Shown here: positions 30,065 through 37,449 of the stretch, piece after piece
How positions within the stretch are numbered: position 1 is the first letter of the stretch
Layout of the letters: each line of letters opens with the position of its first letter
Assembly (NCBI GenBank): GCA_016220005.1
Contig: JACRIV010000119.1
Span: forward strand, 1 to 37,449
Direction: 5' to 3'
DNA: 37,449 bases
Origin: Deltaproteobacteria bacterium
GTDB lineage: Bacteria > Desulfobacterota > Deferrimicrobia > Deferrimicrobiales > Deferrimicrobiaceae
Notes under the pieces: model-generated
What the model saw: the letters and a program-made list of their open reading frames with translations, nothing else
The model's database searches: none
Told to the model about the DNA's origin: nothing
Position numbers and translations under genes: made by a program

Positions 30065-30954
30065 ATGCTGACGTTGCGCGAGCTTCGGATACGTTACGAG
30101 GAGGCGCACGAGTCGCTGCATTCCTGCCGGCTGTGCCCGAGATATTGTGGGGTGGACCGGCTCGCGGGGGAACTCGGTTTCTGCGGGGCGAACGGGGGGG
30201 CGAGGGTGGCGGCCGTCTCCGTCCACCATGGCGAGGAGCCGCCGATCTCCGGCGCCCGGGGATCCGGCACCGTCTTCTTCAGCCACTGCAACATGGCGTG
30301 CCTTTTCTGCCAGAACTACCCGATCAGCCGGATGGGGGCGGGCAAACCGCTGACCGACGAAGAGCTCGGAATGCGCCTGCTGCGGCTGGAAGGCAAGGGG
30401 GCCCACAACGTGAACTTCGTGACCCCGACGCCGCACGTACCCCGGCTCATCGGCGCGGTGCTGTCCGCGCGGGAAAAAGGGTTCACCCTGCCCGTGGTCT
30501 ACAACACGAGCGGCTACGACTCGCTCGAGACGCTCGCGCTGCTGGCGGGCGTCGTCGACATCTATCTTCCGGACATGAAATACCGGACGGCGGAGATCGC
30601 GGCCGAGGCGTCCGGGACGCCCGACTACGCCGGGCACAACGCCAGGGCAATCGAGGAGATGATGCGCCAGGCGGGACCGCTCTCGGCGGGGGAGGACGGG
30701 ATCGCCAGGCGGGGGGTGCTCATCCGGCACCTGGTCCTGCCGGGGAAGGTGGAAGAGACCCGGCGAGTTCTTGCGTACCTCCGCGAAACGTTCGGCGCGG
30801 ATTGCCACCTCTCCCTTATGGGGCAGTACTTCCCGGCGCACAGGGCCGTGGGCCTTCCAGGATTCGACCGGAAGCTCGCGAGACGGGAGTACGAAGAGGC
30901 GATCCGGGAGGCCAAGCGTTTGGACCTGAACAACGTATACATCCAGGAGATCTA

Positions 30955-30955
<1 letters not shown>
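30065..30955 (+). CDS. Radical SAM protein, pyruvate formate-lyase activating enzyme-like
   Basis: Radical SAM motif [20 protein letters not shown] (CxxxCxxC) plus N-terminal Cys cluster [39 protein letters not shown]. Confidence 0.9.
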
Positions 30956-34212
<3,257 letters not shown>

Positions 34213-34219
34213 CGGGACG

Positions 34220-36304
34220 GTGACGGAAGCCCCTTCCATCCAGTACGTCAAGGGGGTGGGGCCCAAGCTTGCCGAGAAGCTGGCGGTCAGGGGGATACGC
34301 ACCGCGAAGGACGCCCTCTTTTTTTTTCCGAAAGGGTACGAGGACCGGCGGCACATCCTGCCGCTCCGGGCGCTTAAGGCCGGGATGACCGCGCCCGTGA
34401 AGGGGACGGTTGTCGGGGTCCACGGCGGCCACCGGGGATTCGGGGGGCAGCGGGTCTTCGAGGTGGTCATCTCGGACGGGACGGGACGCCTCTCCGCCAA
34501 GTGGTTCCACTTCCATCCCTCGCTTGCGGAACGGTTCAAGGTCGGCGAGACGGTCGTTCTGTGCGGCCCCGTCCGGTTCTTCCAGTTCCAGAACGAGATG
34601 CACCATCCCGAGATCCTGGGGACAGCGGAGGAGCACGACCCCATCCACCTGGGCCGGATCGTCCCCGTCTACCCGGAGGTCGAAGGGGTCCCCCCGCGGG
34701 TCATGCGGCGGATCCAGTGGGAGGTCGTCCATCGCTACGCCCCGAGCGTGAAGGAGTTCTTCCCCCGCTGGATGCTCGAGTCGGCGGGCGTGCCGCCCAT
34801 CCAGGAGTCGCTTTCGGCCCTGCATTTCCCTCCGTCCGGCGCCGACGCTTCGATGCTCCTGTCCTTCTCCTCCCCCGCCCAGCAGCGGCTCATCTTCGGG
34901 GAGCTGTTCTACATCCAATGGAGCCTGGCCAAGCGCCGGGCGGGTGCGATGACGGAGGCGGCGATCCCGCTCCACTGGGACAAGGAGATCGTCGACGAGA
35001 TCAAACGGCGGCTGCCGTTTTCCCTCACGGGCGCCCAGCGGCGGGTGGTGAACGAGATCCTGAAGGACATGTCGCACCCCCACCCGATGCACCGCCTCCT
35101 GCAGGGAGACGTTGGGAGCGGGAAAACGATCGTCGCGTGGATCGCGGCGCTCGTCGCCTGGAAGAAGGGAGCCCAGACAGCGCTGATGGCGCCCACCGAG
35201 ATCCTCGTCGAACAGCATTACCGGCGGTTCCTCTCCCTCTCCGAAGGCCTGCCGGTCCGCATCGTCCTGCTGACCTCCTCCCTTTCGGCGGCGCGGCGGA
35301 AGAAGCTCCGGGCGGAGATCCGGGAAGGGGAGGCGCACATCGTGATCGGGACGCACGCGATCATCCAGGAGGGGGTCGATTTCCAACGGCTGGGCCTGGG
35401 CGTAGTCGACGAGCAGCACCGTTTCGGGGTATTGCAGAGAGCTACGCTGAGAGGGAAGGCGGCGACCGCCCCGCACCTCCTCGTCATGACCGCCACGCCG
35501 ATCCCCCGGACGCTGGCGATGACGCTCTACGGGGACCTCGACGTCTCCGTCATCGACGAGATGCCTCCGGGCAGGACGGCGGTCGAGACGAAGGTCGTCC
35601 GGGAGGGGGAGCGAAAGGCGGCCTGGGAGAGGGTGCGCAGAGAGATCGCCGGGGGCGGTCGCGTCTACATCGTCCTGCCGCTGGTGGAGGAGTCGGAGAA
35701 GCTGACGCTGCGGGACGCAACGCGGACCGCCGATCGGGTCAGGGAAGCCTTCCCCGAAATCGGCGTCGGGCTTTTGCACGGGCGGATGAAGGCGGAGGAG
35801 AAGGAATCCGTGATGCGGCGGTTCCAGAGCGGGGGGATCCGGATCCTCGTCTCGACCACGGTGGTTGAGGTAGGGATCGACGTCCCCGAGGCGACCGTGA
35901 TGATGATCGAGCACGCCGAGCGGTTCGGGCTCTCCCAGCTCCACCAGCTCCGGGGAAGGGTGGGGCGGGGCAGCCGTCCCTCCTTCTGCCTGCTCCTTGT
36001 CGAGGGGCTCCAAGGGGAAGATGCGGCGGCCCGCCTTTCCGTGATGGAGAGGACGACCGACGGATTCAAGATCGCCGAGGAGGACCTCAAGATCCGGGGG
36101 CCCGGCGACTTCGCGGGGGTCCGGCAGTCCGGGATCCCCGACCTGGTCTTCTCCGACATCGTCCGAGATGCGCGGATGCTGTACCGGTCCAGGGAAATCG
36201 CCAGTGATCTCCTTGCGCGCGACCCGGGCCTGTCCCATCCGGAACACGCCGACCTCTCGCGCTGGATCGCGTCGAAGGACGCCGCCCTCCCCACCATCGC
36301 CTGA
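34220..36304 (+). CDS. recG: ATP-dependent DNA helicase RecG
   Basis: SIQYVKGVGPKLAEKLAVRGI; LLQGDVGSGKTIVAWIAAL (Walker A); VVDEQHRFGVLQR (DExH variant); LLHGRMKAEEKESVMRRF. Start GTG 34220 preferred; the ORF track starts at 34175. Confidence 0.95.
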   Translation: MTEAPSIQYVKGVGPKLAEKLAVRGIRTAKDALFFFPKGYEDRRHILPLRALKAGMTAPVKGTVVGVHGGHRGFGGQRVFEVVISDGTGRLSAKWFHFHPSLAERFKVGETVVLCGPVRFFQFQNEMHHPEILGTAEEHDPIHLGRIVPVYPEVEGVPPRVMRRIQWEVVHRYAPSVKEFFPRWMLESAGVPPIQESLSALHFPPSGADASMLLSFSSPAQQRLIFGELFYIQWSLAKRRAGAMTEAAIPLHWDKEIVDEIKRRLPFSLTGAQRRVVNEILKDMSHPHPMHRLLQGDVGSGKTIVAWIAALVAWKKGAQTALMAPTEILVEQHYRRFLSLSEGLPVRIVLLTSSLSAARRKKLRAEIREGEAHIVIGTHAIIQEGVDFQRLGLGVVDEQHRFGVLQRATLRGKAATAPHLLVMTATPIPRTLAMTLYGDLDVSVIDEMPPGRTAVETKVVREGERKAAWERVRREIAGGGRVYIVLPLVEESEKLTLRDATRTADRVREAFPEIGVGLLHGRMKAEEKESVMRRFQSGGIRILVSTTVVEVGIDVPEATVMMIEHAERFGLSQLHQLRGRVGRGSRPSFCLLLVEGLQGEDAAARLSVMERTTDGFKIAEEDLKIRGPGDFAGVRQSGIPDLVFSDIVRDARMLYRSREIASDLLARDPGLSHPEHADLSRWIASKDAALPTIA

Positions 36305-36413
36305 ACACTCCCTCTCGCACATGCGGTCACACAATGAATCGCCGACCTCGGTGCCGACGTCGTGGCGACATTCAAAACGTGTTTCATGCGACGCGGATCC
36401 GACGGACGGGTGG

Positions 36414-36435
36414 CAATCTGTAATCAATCTGTAAC
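36414..36435. repeat. Tandem 11-bp direct repeat upstream of the LuxR-type gene
   Basis: CAATCTGTAAT followed immediately by CAATCTGTAAC. Confidence 0.7.
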
Positions 36436-36526
36436 CCTCCCCGTGCTCCAATTGCCCCGCGCCCCGGGGGGTGTGCGTTCAACGGGCGGGATTTCCAGTA
36501 CGAGGTTCGGGAAGGGGTGCTCCGAC

Positions 36527-36784
36527 ATGGGACTCAACGTCAAGCCTGGGGGAAGTCGCGAGCATGTGGGAGGGGAACGATCCCGCGGGATCACGGAGCG
36601 GGAAAGGGAGATCTTGAAATGGCTTAAAGCCGGCAAGGACACATGGGACATATCGACCATCATGAGGATCACGCAACGCACGGTCCACTTTCACGTGCAG
36701 AACCTCAAGAAGAAGTTGGACGTGAGCACGCGGGCCCAAGCCGTCGCCGTGGCCATCGAGCGGGAACTCATCGACCGTGGGTGA
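36527..36784 (+). CDS. Orphan LuxR-type helix-turn-helix regulator (DNA-binding domain only)
   Basis: GITEREREILKWLKAGKDTWDISTIMRITQRTVHFHVQNLKKKLDVSTRAQAVAVAIERELID is a LuxR C-terminal HTH; no room for a sensory domain from ATG 36527. Confidence 0.8.
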   Translation: MGLNVKPGGSREHVGGERSRGITEREREILKWLKAGKDTWDISTIMRITQRTVHFHVQNLKKKLDVSTRAQAVAVAIERELIDRG

Positions 36785-36806
36785 GTCTTCGGCGCCTGGA
36801 GAGGAT

Positions 36807-36826
36807 ACCTGCCATTAGTGACAGGT
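36807..36826. promoter_or_regulatory. lux-box-like 20-bp dyad
   Basis: ACCTGC-CATTAGTG-ACAGGT. The half-sites match the classical lux box arms ACCTGT/ACAGGT at 11 of 12 positions with the same 8-bp spacing. Confidence 0.5.
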
Positions 36827-37110
36827 GACAGGCTGCGGCGTTCCATAGTATGAGGGATACGATGTTTTGCATTTCGTTTCCCGAATGGTGCGATGGTCCG
36901 GTGACCGTGGGTTCGCAGTGCGCCACCGACTGGATCGGCGACGAGATCGCCGTCAAACTGGAGCAGATCGTCAATGCCTTGTTCTAGACTAACGTTTGAT
37001 TCTTGACATTGCGGCATCTTGTAGGGTAGTCGGATCGGCAACTTTTCGCGGCATGATGATTTGCCGCAGTCCTGATCCACGTTGCGGTTTGGTCGGACGC
37101 AAGGCTGTAG

Positions 37111-37449
37111 TTCGATCCGTATCCAAGATCGGGTGGGGCCGGGAACGACCAACTGGAAGGGGGATCCGGTTCGGACGTCGCCTTGGGCGGTTTGGGAAAC
37201 GACCAGGTATTCGGAGAGAACTCGGGAGAAATGGAGGATCTGATCGCGGCGGGGGAGATTGCGGCGAGCATCAACGCGCGAGGGGACCTGCTGTCCGGAA
37301 ATGACGGAGACGACTACCTGTACGGGGCCAACGCCAAGGACCTGTTGTTCGGAGGCGCCGGTCACGACCTGATCGTAAGCGGGGGCGGAGACGACATCAT
37401 ACTTGGGGATATGGACAGCACCGCTGCAACGAGTGAATGGACGGCGGAA
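37111..37449 (+). pseudogene. RTX (hemolysin-type Ca-binding) repeat coding fragment, open at the right edge and without a visible upstream start
   Basis: Manual translation (frame ending at 37449) gives GGAGNDQLEGGSGSDVALGGLGNDQVFGENSGEMEDL...LSGNDGDDYLYGANAKDLLFGGAGHDLIVSGGGDDIILGD. In-frame TAG at 37108-37110, with no ATG/GTG/TTG before the first repeat. Not in the ORF track because it has no stop in the window. May instead be a live gene starting at ATG 37231. Confidence 0.6.

Noticed and set aside
30133-30954. N-terminal 274 residues of the 1359-aa carB ORF
   Set aside because: Out-of-frame read through the radical SAM gene; carB homology starts at the GTG at 30955.
37003-37025. TTGACA near 37003 as a promoter for the RTX fragment
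   Set aside because: A good -35-like hexamer (TTCTTGACATTGC) but no acceptable -10 element at 16-18 nt spacing.

Overview
This 37.4-kb, high-GC window looks like a deltaproteobacterial (Desulfuromonadota-like) chromosome segment; the lineage is inferred from gene content and order only. Nearly all real genes are on the + strand. Left to right: a DtxR/MntR-type metalloregulator with FeoA-like C-terminus, a PEGA-domain lipoprotein/secreted protein, a geranylgeranyl-reductase-like flavoprotein, FtsB/DivIC, a GAF-GGDEF diguanylate cyclase, a cold-shock protein, then argS, a SPOR protein and a complete trp operon (trpE, a trpGD fusion, trpC, trpB2, trpF, trpB1, trpA). These are followed by accD, folC, lptD, rmlD, an epimerase, lepA and lepB, then a pyrimidine operon (pyrR-pyrB-pyrC-carA, a 427-nt noncoding gap, a radical SAM gene, carB), recG, an orphan LuxR-type HTH protein, and an RTX-repeat coding fragment running off the right edge. 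The most interesting non-coding structure is a modular, strongly structured dispersed repeat at about 1-246, 6230-6252, 17492-17619 and 29641-30050. Its copies show pairing-preserving differences and present GGA motifs in hairpin loops, which suggests a CsrA/RsmA-binding or sponge-like RNA. A textbook PyrR-binding loop plus intrinsic terminator sits upstream of pyrR, and a 20-bp lux-box-like dyad lies between the LuxR-type gene and the RTX fragment. All identifications are from sequence reading without database searches.
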